This document shows, piece by piece, positions 8,961-17,918 of a stretch of DNA of 64,000 nt. Made by a program: the position numbers and the translations under genes. The stretch lies in the NCBI RefSeq assembly GCF_040812015.1, contig NZ_JBFNXJ010000007.1:1-64000 (forward strand), written 5' to 3'. This stretch comes from Chitinivorax sp. PXF-14. Its GTDB lineage: Bacteria > Pseudomonadota > Gammaproteobacteria > Burkholderiales > SCOH01. Positions within the stretch are counted from its first letter, which is position 1, and the number at the start of each line of letters is the position of its first letter. The notes under the pieces are model-generated. The model saw only the letters and a program-made list of their open reading frames with translations. It had not been told where the DNA came from and did not search any database.

Positions 8961-10115
8961 TTACAGCTCGCACAGCCGCGCCGCGCCGCGCTTCAGCGTG
9001 TCGTCGTCCTTGGCAAAGCTCAGGCGGATCAGCCGGTGGTCGGTGCCGTCGCTGTAGAACGCCGACACCGGGATCGTCGCCACGCCGTGGTCGCGGATCA
9101 GCCGCTGTACGAAATCGCTGTCCGGCTCGTCGCGGATCGCGTCGTATCGGGCGGTGATGAAGAAGCCGCCATGGCTCGGCAGCAGCTCTAGCCGCGACTC
9201 TTTCAGGTAAGCGGCCAGCAGGTCGCGCTTGCGCTGGTAGAAGTCGGACAGCCCGAGATAGTGGCCCGGGTCGGCCATGAATTCGGCCAGCGCATGCTGC
9301 ATCGGCGTGTCGGCGGCGAACACCGCGAACTGGTGCACCTTGCGGATCTCGTCCATCAGCGCGGCCGGCGCCAGGCAATGGCCGATGCGCCAGCCGGTGA
9401 CGTGGAAGGTCTTGCCGAACGAGGCGACGACGACGCTGCGCTCGGCCAGCTCCGGGTGGCGGCTCATGCTGTGGTGGATCGCGCCATCGAAGGTGACGTG
9501 CTCGTACACCTCGTCGGACAGGATGATGATGTCGGTGCCGCGCACGATGTCTTTCAACGCGGCGATGTCGGCGTCGCTCAGGATGCGGCCGGTCGGATTG
9601 TGCGGGCTGTTGAGCAGGATCATCCGCGTGCGGGGCGTGATCGCGGCGCGCACGGCCTGCCAGTCGATGTCGAAGGACGGCGGAGCGAGCTTCAGCGGCA
9701 CCGGCCTGGCGCCCTGCAGCTCGATCATCGGCGCATAGCTGTCGAAGGACGGCTCGAAGAAGATCACCTCGTCACCGCGATGGACCAGCGCCGTCACCGC
9801 CGAGAACAGGCCCTCGCTCGCGCTGGCCATGATGGTGACTTCGCTGGCCGGGTCGTAGCGCGTGCCGTACAGCGTCTCGACCTTGGCCGCCACCGCCTCG
9901 CGCAAGGCCAGCACACCGGCCATCGGCGAATACTGGTTGTGGCCCTCGCGCATCGCCTTGGCCACCAGCTCGACCAGCTGCGGCGAGCACGGGAAGTTCG
10001 GCGCGCCCTGCGACAGGTTGATGGCATCGTGCCTGGCGGCCAGCTGGCCGATCACCGTGAAGATGGTCGTGCCGACATTGGGCAACTTGGACTGGATGGT
10101 GGCTTGCGACTGCAT
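8961..10115 (-). CDS. PLP-dependent aminotransferase, methionine/glutamine (YbdL-like) type
   Basis: A fold-type I aminotransferase of 384 residues. It has NSPHNPTGR (169-177), LSDEVYEHVTFD and the PLP lysine Lys235 in SFGKTFHVTGWRIG. The signatures match YbdL-like methionine aminotransferases and glutamine transaminase K. Genes of this kind coupled to an omega-amidase are known to close the methionine salvage pathway by regenerating methionine from 4-methylthio-2-oxobutanoate with glutamine. It is divergent from a GcvA-type LysR regulator 116 bases away, which may control it. Confidence 0.88.
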   Translation of the reverse strand: MQSQATIQSKLPNVGTTIFTVIGQLAARHDAINLSQGAPNFPCSPQLVELVAKAMREGHNQYSPMAGVLALREAVAAKVETLYGTRYDPASEVTIMASASEGLFSAVTALVHRGDEVIFFEPSFDSYAPMIELQGARPVPLKLAPPSFDIDWQAVRAAITPRTRMILLNSPHNPTGRILSDADIAALKDIVRGTDIIILSDEVYEHVTFDGAIHHSMSRHPELAERSVVVASFGKTFHVTGWRIGHCLAPAALMDEIRKVHQFAVFAADTPMQHALAEFMADPGHYLGLSDFYQRKRDLLAAYLKESRLELLPSHGGFFITARYDAIRDEPDSDFVQRLIRDHGVATIPVSAFYSDGTDHRLIRLSFAKDDDTLKRGAARLCEL

Positions 10116-10231
10116 GTCTCGCTCCGCTGTTGGCTGCTGGTCTGGCGAGCAATGTGCGCCTGTTGCAATGGCCGAACAAACGATTTATCGTCATTCGATA
10201 CATTACACAAACTCATGCATGAAGCCTCTCG

Positions 10232-11110
10232 ATGACACGTCGCCTGCCTTCCCTGCACGCGCTGCAGATATTCGAAGTCGCCGGCCGCCACCTGAGCTTC
10301 ACCAAGGCAGCCGACGAGCTGTGCCTGACGCAGGGCGCCGTGAGCCGCCAGATCGCGCAGCTCGAGGCGGCGCTCGGCTACACGCTGTTCCACCGCCAGG
10401 TGCGCCGCGTCACGCTCACCGCCCAGGGCAAGGCGCTGCTGCCGCATATTGCCCAGGCCTTCGCGCAGCTCGCCAAGGGCCTCGACGCGGCCGACGGCGT
10501 GCGCAATGTGGTGCGGCTCAAGGCGCCGACCTGCATCTCGCGCTGGCTGATGCCGCTGGTAATGGCGTTTCGCGAGGATTACCCCGATATCGACGTGGAG
10601 GTGACGACGGTGCGCGAGCATGGTGTGAATTTCGACGCCGAGGGCTTCGACCTTGCCGTGGTGTTCGGCAACGCACCGGCGCGCGAGGATGAGCTGCTAC
10701 TGGTGCGCGAGAAGCTGACGCCGGTCTGTGCGCCGGGCCTGCTCACGCGCATCGGCAAGCCGCTGGGCGCAACCGCCGATCTGGCCGCCTACCCGCTGCT
10801 GCACCCGTCGCGCGACCGCCGCGACTGGCATCTGTGGCTCGCCGCCGCGCGCGACGACCCGCACCGGGCCGACTCAGGCCAGCTATTCGACACGCTGGAC
10901 ATGGCGGTGCAGGCCGCGAGCCAGGGCATCGGCATTGCCATCGGTGATGTCACGCTGGTCGCCGACGATCTCGCCAGCGGCGCGCTGATCGCGCCGTTCG
11001 GGCTGGTGCAGGAAACCGGCTACCGCTATGCGCTGCGCTACCCGGCCAGGGCGGAGCTGCGCAGCGAGGCAAAGCTGATGTGGGAGTGGTTTCGCGGCAA
11101 GGCCCGCTGA
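10232..11110 (+). CDS. LysR-family regulator, GcvA-like
   Basis: A 292-residue LysR-type regulator. The N-terminal winged helix reads LPSLHALQIFEVAGRHLSFT, then KAADELCLTQGAVSRQIAQLE, a GcvA-subgroup pattern. The effector domain begins near residue 90 (VRLKAPTCISRWLMPLV) and contains GFDLAVVFGN. It is transcribed divergently from the aminotransferase-amidase operon, so it probably regulates that operon and itself from the 116-bp gap. The inducer is unknown. Confidence 0.88.
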   Translation: MTRRLPSLHALQIFEVAGRHLSFTKAADELCLTQGAVSRQIAQLEAALGYTLFHRQVRRVTLTAQGKALLPHIAQAFAQLAKGLDAADGVRNVVRLKAPTCISRWLMPLVMAFREDYPDIDVEVTTVREHGVNFDAEGFDLAVVFGNAPAREDELLLVREKLTPVCAPGLLTRIGKPLGATADLAAYPLLHPSRDRRDWHLWLAAARDDPHRADSGQLFDTLDMAVQAASQGIGIAIGDVTLVADDLASGALIAPFGLVQETGYRYALRYPARAELRSEAKLMWEWFRGKAR

Positions 11111-11117
11111 CGCCCCG

Positions 11118-12884
11118 TCAGCCGCCTTCCGGCGCACCGGCCACGGCATGGCGGTTGCGCCCGGCATGCTTGGCCTCGTACAGGGCGGCATCGGCCAGCT
11201 GCAACAACTGGTCGGGCAGCTCGCCATGCTCGGGAAAGACCGCCAGCCCGAGCGAGATGGTGACGCCGCCGAGCTCCTTGCCGTGGTAGCTGAGTTCGAG
11301 CGAGGCGACGCTCTCGCGGATGCGCTCGATGCGTTGCGTCGCAATCGCCAGCGTGGTGTTGGGCAGCACCAGCGTGAACTCCTCGCCGCCGTAGCGGCTC
11401 ACGAAGTCGCTCTGGCGCGCGTGGCGCTTGAGCGCCTGGGCCACCTCGCGGAGCACCGCGTCGCCCGCATCGTGGCCGTGGGTGTCGTTGAAGCGCTTGA
11501 AGTGGTCGATGTCGAGCATCACCACGGCCACGCTGGCGGGCTCGCCATCCTCACGCCGGCGCGCAGCGACGATCAGCTCGCGGCGCAGCGCCTCTTCGAG
11601 GTAGCGGCGATTGAACAGGCCGGTCAGCGGATCGCGGATCGACTGCTGCCGCAGCGTGTCGCGCAGCCGCAGGTTGGCGATCGACAGCGCGATCTGTTCG
11701 AGCGCCATCAGTACGAACTGCTGGAAGCGCGCTTCTTCCTGGCCATGCTGCGACGGCGCCAGGTGCAGCAGGCCGATCATCTCGCCTTGCGCGTTGAGCG
11801 GCAGGCAGGTCGAGCCTGGCGGCGTGGTCTGGGCGTCGAGATGGTTGCAGCACAGCGCATCGGGGCCGCCGGCATAGGCATACGGCTGGCCGCGGCGCAG
11901 CGCCCAGCAGTCGCCGGGCGGGAACATGCGCGACGGCTGTGGCCCACCCCAGTTGCAGGCGAGGCCAAGGTGGCTCAGCGAGGCATCGAGCAGGTACAGC
12001 GCGCCGGACTCGGCCCCGAACAGGCGCGGCAGGTAGTGCTTGAGCAGCGCGATGGCCTCGTCGAGCGAGGCGCTGGCCTGCAGCAGCCGTCCGAGCTCGG
12101 ACAGCACCGCCACGTGGCAGCCGTGCCAGTCGCTGGCTTCCAGCGCGGTGGACAGCGCCTCGTTGCGCTCCTTCAGCTCGATCTCGGCATGGGCCTGTTG
12201 CCGCAAGGCCCGCCGCACCACGCTGTAGATCAGGCCCAGCAGCAGCAGGTTCATCAGCGTCGCGATGCCGAAGGTCCATTCCGCGCTGCGCACCGCCTGT
12301 ACCTGACGCGTGGCGCGCTCGTTGAGCCGGCTGTTCTCAGTGGTGCGCATGGTGGCGATCAGCGCCGTGATCTGGTCCATCTCCTGCTTGCCGATATCGG
12401 TCTGCACCATGCTCATGGCCTCGCGCACGCCGCCCTCGGCGCGCAGCAGCACGGTCTGGTCGAGCTCGGTCAGGCGGCGCGTCACCAGCTCGCCCAGGCG
12501 CCTGAGCCGCGCCAGTTGCTCGGGCCGGCCGGCCAACTGGTCGCGCAGGCTGGCCTGGGTGCCATCAACGCCGTCAACGGCGGCATGGTAAGGCCGCAGG
12601 TAGTCGGCCTTGCCGGTCAGCAGATAGCCGCGCTGGCCGGCCTCGGCCTGCAGCAGCTGTTCGGTCAGCTGTCCAAGCAGCCGTTGCAGCTCCATGGTAT
12701 GGGTGACCGGCGTCTGCGCGGCAACCAGTTGTTCGAGGCTGCGGTAGAGCCAGACGGCATCGGCGCAAACCAGCAGCAACCCAGTCAGGCCAGCCAGCAG
12801 CGCACGGCGTGATACGGCTTCGACACGGGAAATGGTCATGGTAACGGTGCTTTCGGGCGATCCGGCGCGGTGCGGCCGGCTCAC
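11118..12884 (-). CDS. Membrane diguanylate cyclase (CHASE3-GAF-GGDEF)
   Basis: Makes cyclic di-GMP. The 588-residue protein has a first membrane helix (about residues 28-48), a periplasmic four-helix CHASE3-like region (LLTGKADYLRPYHAAVDGV), a second helix near 205-225, a GAF-like domain and a C-terminal GGDEF domain. The active motif is GGEEF in FVSRYGGEEFTLV, and an inhibitory I-site RQSD sits five residues upstream, so product feedback is expected. GTG 12884 overlaps the stop of the MocR-type gene (GTGA) with a GGAG site 8 bases upstream; ATG 12839 is an alternative start. The two genes are translationally coupled. Confidence 0.88.
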   Translation of the reverse strand: MSRPHRAGSPESTVTMTISRVEAVSRRALLAGLTGLLLVCADAVWLYRSLEQLVAAQTPVTHTMELQRLLGQLTEQLLQAEAGQRGYLLTGKADYLRPYHAAVDGVDGTQASLRDQLAGRPEQLARLRRLGELVTRRLTELDQTVLLRAEGGVREAMSMVQTDIGKQEMDQITALIATMRTTENSRLNERATRQVQAVRSAEWTFGIATLMNLLLLGLIYSVVRRALRQQAHAEIELKERNEALSTALEASDWHGCHVAVLSELGRLLQASASLDEAIALLKHYLPRLFGAESGALYLLDASLSHLGLACNWGGPQPSRMFPPGDCWALRRGQPYAYAGGPDALCCNHLDAQTTPPGSTCLPLNAQGEMIGLLHLAPSQHGQEEARFQQFVLMALEQIALSIANLRLRDTLRQQSIRDPLTGLFNRRYLEEALRRELIVAARRREDGEPASVAVVMLDIDHFKRFNDTHGHDAGDAVLREVAQALKRHARQSDFVSRYGGEEFTLVLPNTTLAIATQRIERIRESVASLELSYHGKELGGVTISLGLAVFPEHGELPDQLLQLADAALYEAKHAGRNRHAVAGAPEGG

Positions 12885-14326
12885 GCGGCCTGCTCCACGA
12901 GCATGGATTGGGCGAGCTCGCCCAGCCGGCGGATCGCGCTTTCGATCTCGGGGGTGAACGGGTAGCCGGCGTTGAGCCTGAGGCAGTTGCGGAAGGTGTC
13001 GCCGAGGCTGAACAGCTCGCCCGGCGCGAAGCCGCAGCCCTCAGCGCGCGCGCGTTCCTGCAGCTCGGAGGTGTCGATGCCGCGCGGCAGCTCGACCCAC
13101 AGCATGTAGCCGCCATCGGTGCACGATACGCGGCTGTCGCACGGGAAGTATTCGCACACCGCCGCGCGCAGCGCCGCCACCTGCTCCGCCATATTGCGCC
13201 GCAGCCGCCGCAGGTGCGGCTCGTAGTGGCCGCTTTCGAGAAAGGCGGCATAGGTGCGCTGCATCAGCAGCGACACGCTCTCGCCCAAGCCGAGCCGGCG
13301 CGATTCGAGCGCGGTGCGGTATTTACCCGCGACGATGTAGCCCAGGCCCAGGCCCGGCGCCAGGGTCATGCTCAGGTCGGCGCACAGCGTGACGTTGCCG
13401 TGAGTGTCGAAGGCCTTGAACGGCTTGGGCCGCTGCTCGCCCGAGTAGAAGTCGCCGAAGGTGTCGTCCTCGATCAGTGGCACGTCGTGCTCGGCCAGTA
13501 GCTCCACGATGCGGCGCTTGGCGGCGTCGCTCATCAGGCTGCCGGTGGGCGGTGCGAAATTGGCGGTCAGCAGGCAGGCTGCGATCTTCTGCTGGCTCAG
13601 CGCGAACGCCAACGCCTCGGCCGACACGCCGTTGCACGGGTGCGCCGGGATTTCGAGCGCGCGCAGTTCGAGCGACTCCATCGTGTGCAGGAAATTGGCA
13701 TTGCACGGCGACGAGATCGCCACCACGTCGCCGGGCCGCGTCATCTCGCGCAGGCACAGGCTGATCGCCTCGATATTGCCGTGGGTGACGACGATCTCGT
13801 CCGCCTGCCACAGGCAGCCGGCTTCAACGCCGCGCCGCGCGATCTGCCGCCGCAGCGCCTCTTCGCCCGCGTCGAGCCCGTAGCGCGCGAGCAGGCTCGG
13901 GTCGCGCCGCGCGTGGTAGGTCATCAGCTTCTGCAGCTGGTGCGTGGGAAACAGGCTCGGCGACAGCGTCGCCAGCGCGAGCCGGTCGCCGCCGCCCTGC
14001 TGGCAGAAATCGAGCATGCGGCGGCGCTTGGCGCAGATTTCCACCTGCTGGGGCAGGCCGAGCTCGGTGTTGCACTGCGTCGGCGCCTCGCGCTCGGGGG
14101 CGCGCCGTTTCACGAAGAAACCGGCACGCGGCCGCGCTTCGATCAGGCCGGCATCTTCGAGCAGATGCAGCGCATGGGTGACGGTGGCCGGGCTCGCGTC
14201 GTGCAGCGCGCACAAGGTGCGCACCGAGGGCAGCTTGTCGCCGGCGCGCAGGGTACCGGCATGGATACAGGAGGCGAGCTCGTCGGCCAGCCTGGCATAA
14301 CGGGTGGCGTGCAGGGGCGCGTTCAT
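12881..14326 (-). CDS. MocR/PdxR-type GntR regulator with degenerate PLP site
   Basis: An N-terminal GntR winged helix (about residues 7-72, with KLPSVRTLCALHDASPATVT) is fused to a fold-type I aminotransferase-like domain, 481 residues in total. Normal MocR proteins bind PLP through a lysine in an SFSKTLAPGLRLGY-like motif. Here the motif is DLSMTLAPGLGLGY with Met320 at the lysine position. The usual NPTG-type asparagine is also changed (ANFAPPTGSLM), and the tyrosine of DDxYGD is Phe (EDDTFGDF). Aldimine formation therefore looks impossible, and the protein probably senses something else or acts without ligand. It is coupled to the diguanylate cyclase gene, its likely partner or target. 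Confidence 0.88.
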   Translation of the reverse strand: MNAPLHATRYARLADELASCIHAGTLRAGDKLPSVRTLCALHDASPATVTHALHLLEDAGLIEARPRAGFFVKRRAPEREAPTQCNTELGLPQQVEICAKRRRMLDFCQQGGGDRLALATLSPSLFPTHQLQKLMTYHARRDPSLLARYGLDAGEEALRRQIARRGVEAGCLWQADEIVVTHGNIEAISLCLREMTRPGDVVAISSPCNANFLHTMESLELRALEIPAHPCNGVSAEALAFALSQQKIAACLLTANFAPPTGSLMSDAAKRRIVELLAEHDVPLIEDDTFGDFYSGEQRPKPFKAFDTHGNVTLCADLSMTLAPGLGLGYIVAGKYRTALESRRLGLGESVSLLMQRTYAAFLESGHYEPHLRRLRRNMAEQVAALRAAVCEYFPCDSRVSCTDGGYMLWVELPRGIDTSELQERARAEGCGFAPGELFSLGDTFRNCLRLNAGYPFTPEIESAIRRLGELAQSMLVEQAA

Positions 14327-14813
14327 GATGGCGATGGTGGCAGTACGGATGTCTAATGATAAGTACAGATATCAGAAAACAACAAGCTGTGTTGATACAT
14401 CCTGCCCTGGCCTGGTGCCAAGCCGCCTGCCTCGTCGTTTCTAGAATGCCGGAGCCCACCCAATGAGCCAGAAGTGCCGTCATGAAACATGAACCGCCAG
14501 GGGCCCGCCGCGACATCACCCGCATCGGCGAGCAGCCCTGCCTCGCGCTCGACAGCCTGCCGCCACGCACGCACCGCTGCGGCACCCCGAGCCAGCCTGA
14601 ACAACAGCGCGAATACGTCACCTTGAGGCGCGCCTTACTGGGGCTGGGCGGCTGGCGTGCATGGCCATCCGTCGCGCCGTCCGGCACCGGGCCTTGCGGC
14701 AACTATGCTGGGGAGAACACCGGTCATCGAATGCATGCATGGCTACGCATAAATAAGATAATTAGCATTTTCTTATGTTATAGTCAGCCTGCATACTGTG
14801 AGGAGGGGTCGAA
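14327..14813. other. Intergenic region without a supported gene
   Basis: 487 bases between the divergent MocR-type and spherulin-like genes. A 155-codon frame crosses it but has no recognisable protein features and runs into the spherulin gene out of frame. The last 80 bases turn AT-rich, with a TATAGT hexamer at 14779-14784 that could be a -10 element for the spherulin-like gene. Confidence 0.4.
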
Positions 14814-15596
14814 ATGCGTCATCTGCGTCAGCTGTTTGCCGGGCTCGTGTCGGCCCTGGCCTTGGTCAGTGCACAGGCGGCAGCGCTGGAAGTGCTGGTG
14901 CCCGCGTATTTCTATCCCGCGGCGGGCGACAGCAACTGGCCTCGCCTGACCCAGGCGGCGAAGAAAGTGCCGGTCGTCGCCATCCTCAATCCCAATTCCG
15001 GCCCCGGCTCGCGCCTCGACACGGCCTACCTGAGCGCGGTGCAATCGCTGCGCACGGCCGGCGGCAAGGTGATCGGCTACATTCCCACCGGTTACGGCAA
15101 GCGCAGCCTGTCGAGCGTGACGGCGCAAATCGAAAAATACCTGGCCTGGTACCCGGTCGACGGCATCTTCCTCGACGAGATGGCCAACCAGGCGACCTCG
15201 GCCAAGCTCAACTACTACCAGGCCATCTACCAGTACATCAAGGCACGCAACCCGGCGCTGCGCGTGATCGGCAACCCCGGCATCAACACCGCCGAGATCT
15301 ATGCCTCGCTGCCCGCCGCCGATACGCTGGTGGTGTACGAGAGCACCGGCGGCGCCTACCCGAGCTATGTGCAGAGCGCCTGGAACCAGGCTGCCGCCTA
15401 CACGCCGTCACGTTTTGCCGAGCTCGTGTATGCCGCGACCGACCTGAATGCCGCGATGAGCAGGGCCGCCAAGCAGAAGACTGGCATGCTCTACGTCACC
15501 AACCGTGGCGCCAACGGCAGCGATCCCTGGAGTGGCCTGCCAGCCTATTGGGATGCCGAGGTGTCGCGCATCGCCACCATCAACGCCACGCCCTGA
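14814..15596 (+). CDS. Spherulation-specific family 4 (Sph3-like) secreted glycosidase
   Basis: A 260-residue secreted protein with signal peptide MRHLRQLFAGLVSALALVSA. The mature part has the spherulin-4 pattern: LVPAYFYPAAGDSNWPRL, VVAILNPNSGPG, GGKVIGYIPTGYG and DGIFLDEMANQ. The family includes fungal Sph3, a glycosidase that cleaves galactosaminogalactan (GH135); the acidic DGIFLDE segment is the expected catalytic area. A strong GAGGAGGGG ribosome site precedes the ATG. The bacterial substrate is unknown, perhaps an exopolysaccharide. Confidence 0.85.
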   Translation: MRHLRQLFAGLVSALALVSAQAAALEVLVPAYFYPAAGDSNWPRLTQAAKKVPVVAILNPNSGPGSRLDTAYLSAVQSLRTAGGKVIGYIPTGYGKRSLSSVTAQIEKYLAWYPVDGIFLDEMANQATSAKLNYYQAIYQYIKARNPALRVIGNPGINTAEIYASLPAADTLVVYESTGGAYPSYVQSAWNQAAAYTPSRFAELVYAATDLNAAMSRAAKQKTGMLYVTNRGANGSDPWSGLPAYWDAEVSRIATINATP

Positions 15597-15699
15597 GCCC
15601 CGCCCGGCCTGATGCCGGGCAGCGGGCCGCCAGCCTTGTGGGTCGCATCCCCGCTGCCTATACTGGCCGCCATCTCCATCGCACTCGACTCTCGCCATC

Positions 15700-16089
15700 G
15701 TGGGACCGTCAACCCTTCTCGCCGTCGGCAGCGGCGCCGCCTGTGGCGCCTGGCTGCGCTGGGCGCTCGGCCTGTGGCTCAACCCGGTGTTTCCGACCGT
15801 ACCGATGGGCACCCTCGCCGCCAATCTGCTCGGTGGCTATCTGGTCGGCCTTGCCGTCGCCTTCTTCAGCCAGGCCACGAGCCTGCCGCCCGAATATCGC
15901 CTGTTCGCCATCACCGGCTTTCTCGGCGGGCTGACCACCTTCTCGACCTTCTCCAGCGAGGTAGTCGGGCTCATGCTCAAGAGCCAGTTCGGCTGGGCGC
16001 TGGCTGCCGCCAGCCTGCATCTGGGCGGCTCGCTCGCGATGACCTGGCTCGGTATCAAGACGCTGGGCTGGCTGCTACGCGGCCACTAA
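15700..16089 (+). CDS. crcB: Fluoride exporter CrcB/Fluc
   Basis: A small four-helix membrane protein of 129 residues that forms dual-topology fluoride channels. Signatures are GAACGAWLRW near the N-terminus, MGTLAANLLGGYLVG, and GFLGGLTTFSTFSSE, whose Thr/Phe residues line the fluoride path. The start codon is GTG 15700. No crcB fluoride riboswitch consensus is seen in the 100 bases upstream. The DUF190 gene follows after 22 bases, a common pairing. Confidence 0.92.
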   Translation: MGPSTLLAVGSGAACGAWLRWALGLWLNPVFPTVPMGTLAANLLGGYLVGLAVAFFSQATSLPPEYRLFAITGFLGGLTTFSTFSSEVVGLMLKSQFGWALAAASLHLGGSLAMTWLGIKTLGWLLRGH

Positions 16090-16111
16090 CCCTCACCCCA
16101 TAGGTGCCACC

Positions 16112-16429
16112 ATGCAAGGCAGCTATCTGAAGTTCTTCGTGCAGGAAAAGACCCGCCACCACGGCAAACTACTCTACGAGTGGCTACTCGAAGAGGCCAG
16201 GCGCCAGGGCCTGCCCGGCGGCTCGGTATTCAGGGCGGTGGCCGGCTACGGCCGCCACGGTCAGCTGCACGAAGCGCATTTCATCGAGCTCGCTGGCGAG
16301 CTGCCGATGGAAGTGGTATTCGCCGTCAGCGATGCCGACGCCGACCGCCTGCTCGACACCCTGCGCCAGGCCGGGCTCGATCTGGTCTACGTGCGCATCG
16401 CGGCGGAAGTCGGCCGGGTGGGCGGCTGA
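16112..16429 (+). CDS. DUF190 family protein
   Basis: A 105-residue cytosolic protein of the DUF190 family: YLKFFVQEKTRHHGKLLYEW, then GSVFRAVAGYGRHGQLH and LPMEVVFAVSDADADRLL, a PII-like ferredoxin fold. DUF190 genes are often next to crcB, as here with a 22-base gap, which suggests a regulatory or accessory role in fluoride resistance. That role is inferred from gene neighbourhood only. Confidence 0.88.
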   Translation: MQGSYLKFFVQEKTRHHGKLLYEWLLEEARRQGLPGGSVFRAVAGYGRHGQLHEAHFIELAGELPMEVVFAVSDADADRLLDTLRQAGLDLVYVRIAAEVGRVGG

Positions 16430-16430
16430 T

Positions 16431-17918
16431 TCACGCCGGCGGCGGTGGCGGCATGCCGCCCGCCAGGCGCTGCTCGGCGCGCACCTGGCGCAGGCCGTCC
16501 TGCACCAGCGACAGGGCAACCGCCCAGCCGACGAATCCCAGCAGCGCCTGTTTGACGAAGGGCACGAACAGCTCGAAGCCCGCATTCCAGGTGAAGTGGC
16601 ATAGCGCCGATACCGCGAACAGGCGCAGGAAACGGCCGTCCGCCAGCATCTCGGAGCTGAACGGCCGCGCGCCCTTGATGCGCCACAGTGCGGCCGCGGT
16701 AATCGCGGTCCACAGCGTATGGCCGAACGGCGATAGCACGCCGCGCATCAGGATGTTGCTGCTCATCTGCCCCGCATCGGCTTCGAGCAGGATGCGGAAG
16801 GCGTAGCCGGCCGATTCGAAGGCCGAGAAGCCCGTCCCCACCGCCGCGCCGAACAGCAGGCCGTTCAGGGTAAAGCGATAACGCACCGGGCTCAGCTTGC
16901 GCGTCGCGAACAGCACCGCCGCCAGCTTGCCCGATTCCTCGATGATGCCGGCCGCCGAGGCGCCGAGCATGGTGGTCAGCTCGTTGCCGAGCTGGAACAG
17001 CACCAGCGAGATCAGCAGGGACCAGATGCCGCCGACCAGCGCCAGCCGCAGCAGCAACAGCAACGACACGTTGCGCGGCGTGTTGAGCTCATAGAACAGC
17101 ATCAGCGCGGCAAACGGCACGACGAAGGAGCCGGTGATGATCAGGCCCGGTAGCAGGTTAGGGTTGCCGAACATCAGCCAGCCTAGCTGGAACAGCGCGT
17201 ACAACATCAACGCCAGCCCGAACACGCGCGCGAACAGCCAGGGCTTGGGCCAGTCGGTGACGATGTCGGCCACGGCCGGCGTGTTGCGGCGCGTGCCGGC
17301 CAGCACGTAATCCTCGATCTCGTCCGGGCTGCGCTGCTTGAACACTTCGGAAAACAGCTCGCCCAGACTGAAGCGCTGGATCTGTTCGAGCCCGACCATG
17401 CCCGCCATCTTGTCGGCGGCTGACTTGAGCAATCCGCCCGATCGTGCCGCAGACGGCGGCAAGGCCGCCGGGCGGGCAAGCGCCGAGCCGCAGCCCGAGC
17501 AGAAACGCACATCGCCGGGATTGGGCGCCTGGCACAGGGCGCAGACCATGTCACGGGCCGGGGACGCGGCGATGAGTGCCGTGCTAACCGGCGGGGGCGG
17601 CGGAGGCATCGCCCCACCCGCCGGCATGGCCGGCGGCGCCGGTGGAACAGGCATGGCCAGTGCAGCAGCGGGCGGCGGGACACTGGCCACCGCGCACAGC
17701 TCGCTCTGCCATCCCCCTGCCGCCAGGGCATCGCGCAGGGGCGTGGCGGCACTCTCTGCCGGCAGCATGGCGAGCACCGGCCGCGCCGTATCCGCCAACG
17801 CGCGGGCGCCTTCCACGTCATGCTGCAGCACCTCGGCCAGACAGCGCAGCGCCGCATCGCGCAGGCCCTGCGGAAAATCGTCGAGGCGCGTGGTCAGCAC
17901 CAGCTCGAAGCGGCTCAT
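16431..17918 (-). CDS. PrsW-family intramembrane metalloprotease with zinc ribbon
   Basis: A 495-residue protein. The N-terminal third is soluble, with a proline-rich linker and a zinc ribbon (CALCQAPNPGDVRFCSGCG). The C-terminal half has about eight membrane segments and the PrsW motifs: EESGK (EExxK type), GAAVGTGFSAFES, HTLWTAI and CHFTWN. In Bacillus, PrsW cleaves an anti-sigma factor; the substrate here is unknown. Its start overlaps the stop of the GYF_2 gene by four bases, so the pair is one operon, preceded by a perfect copy of the T3SS-linked palindrome. Confidence 0.85.
   Translation of the reverse strand: MSRFELVLTTRLDDFPQGLRDAALRCLAEVLQHDVEGARALADTARPVLAMLPAESAATPLRDALAAGGWQSELCAVASVPPPAAALAMPVPPAPPAMPAGGAMPPPPPPVSTALIAASPARDMVCALCQAPNPGDVRFCSGCGSALARPAALPPSAARSGGLLKSAADKMAGMVGLEQIQRFSLGELFSEVFKQRSPDEIEDYVLAGTRRNTPAVADIVTDWPKPWLFARVFGLALMLYALFQLGWLMFGNPNLLPGLIITGSFVVPFAALMLFYELNTPRNVSLLLLLRLALVGGIWSLLISLVLFQLGNELTTMLGASAAGIIEESGKLAAVLFATRKLSPVRYRFTLNGLLFGAAVGTGFSAFESAGYAFRILLEADAGQMSSNILMRGVLSPFGHTLWTAITAAALWRIKGARPFSSEMLADGRFLRLFAVSALCHFTWNAGFELFVPFVKQALLGFVGWAVALSLVQDGLRQVRAEQRLAGGMPPPPPA

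Noticed and set aside
14482-14949. 155-codon frame between the MocR-type and spherulin-like genes
   Set aside because: Composition is like random translation, no domains, and it overlaps the well-supported spherulin start in another frame.
15600-15699. Fluoride riboswitch upstream of crcB
   Set aside because: The conserved crcB-motif sequence was looked for and is not present in this gap.
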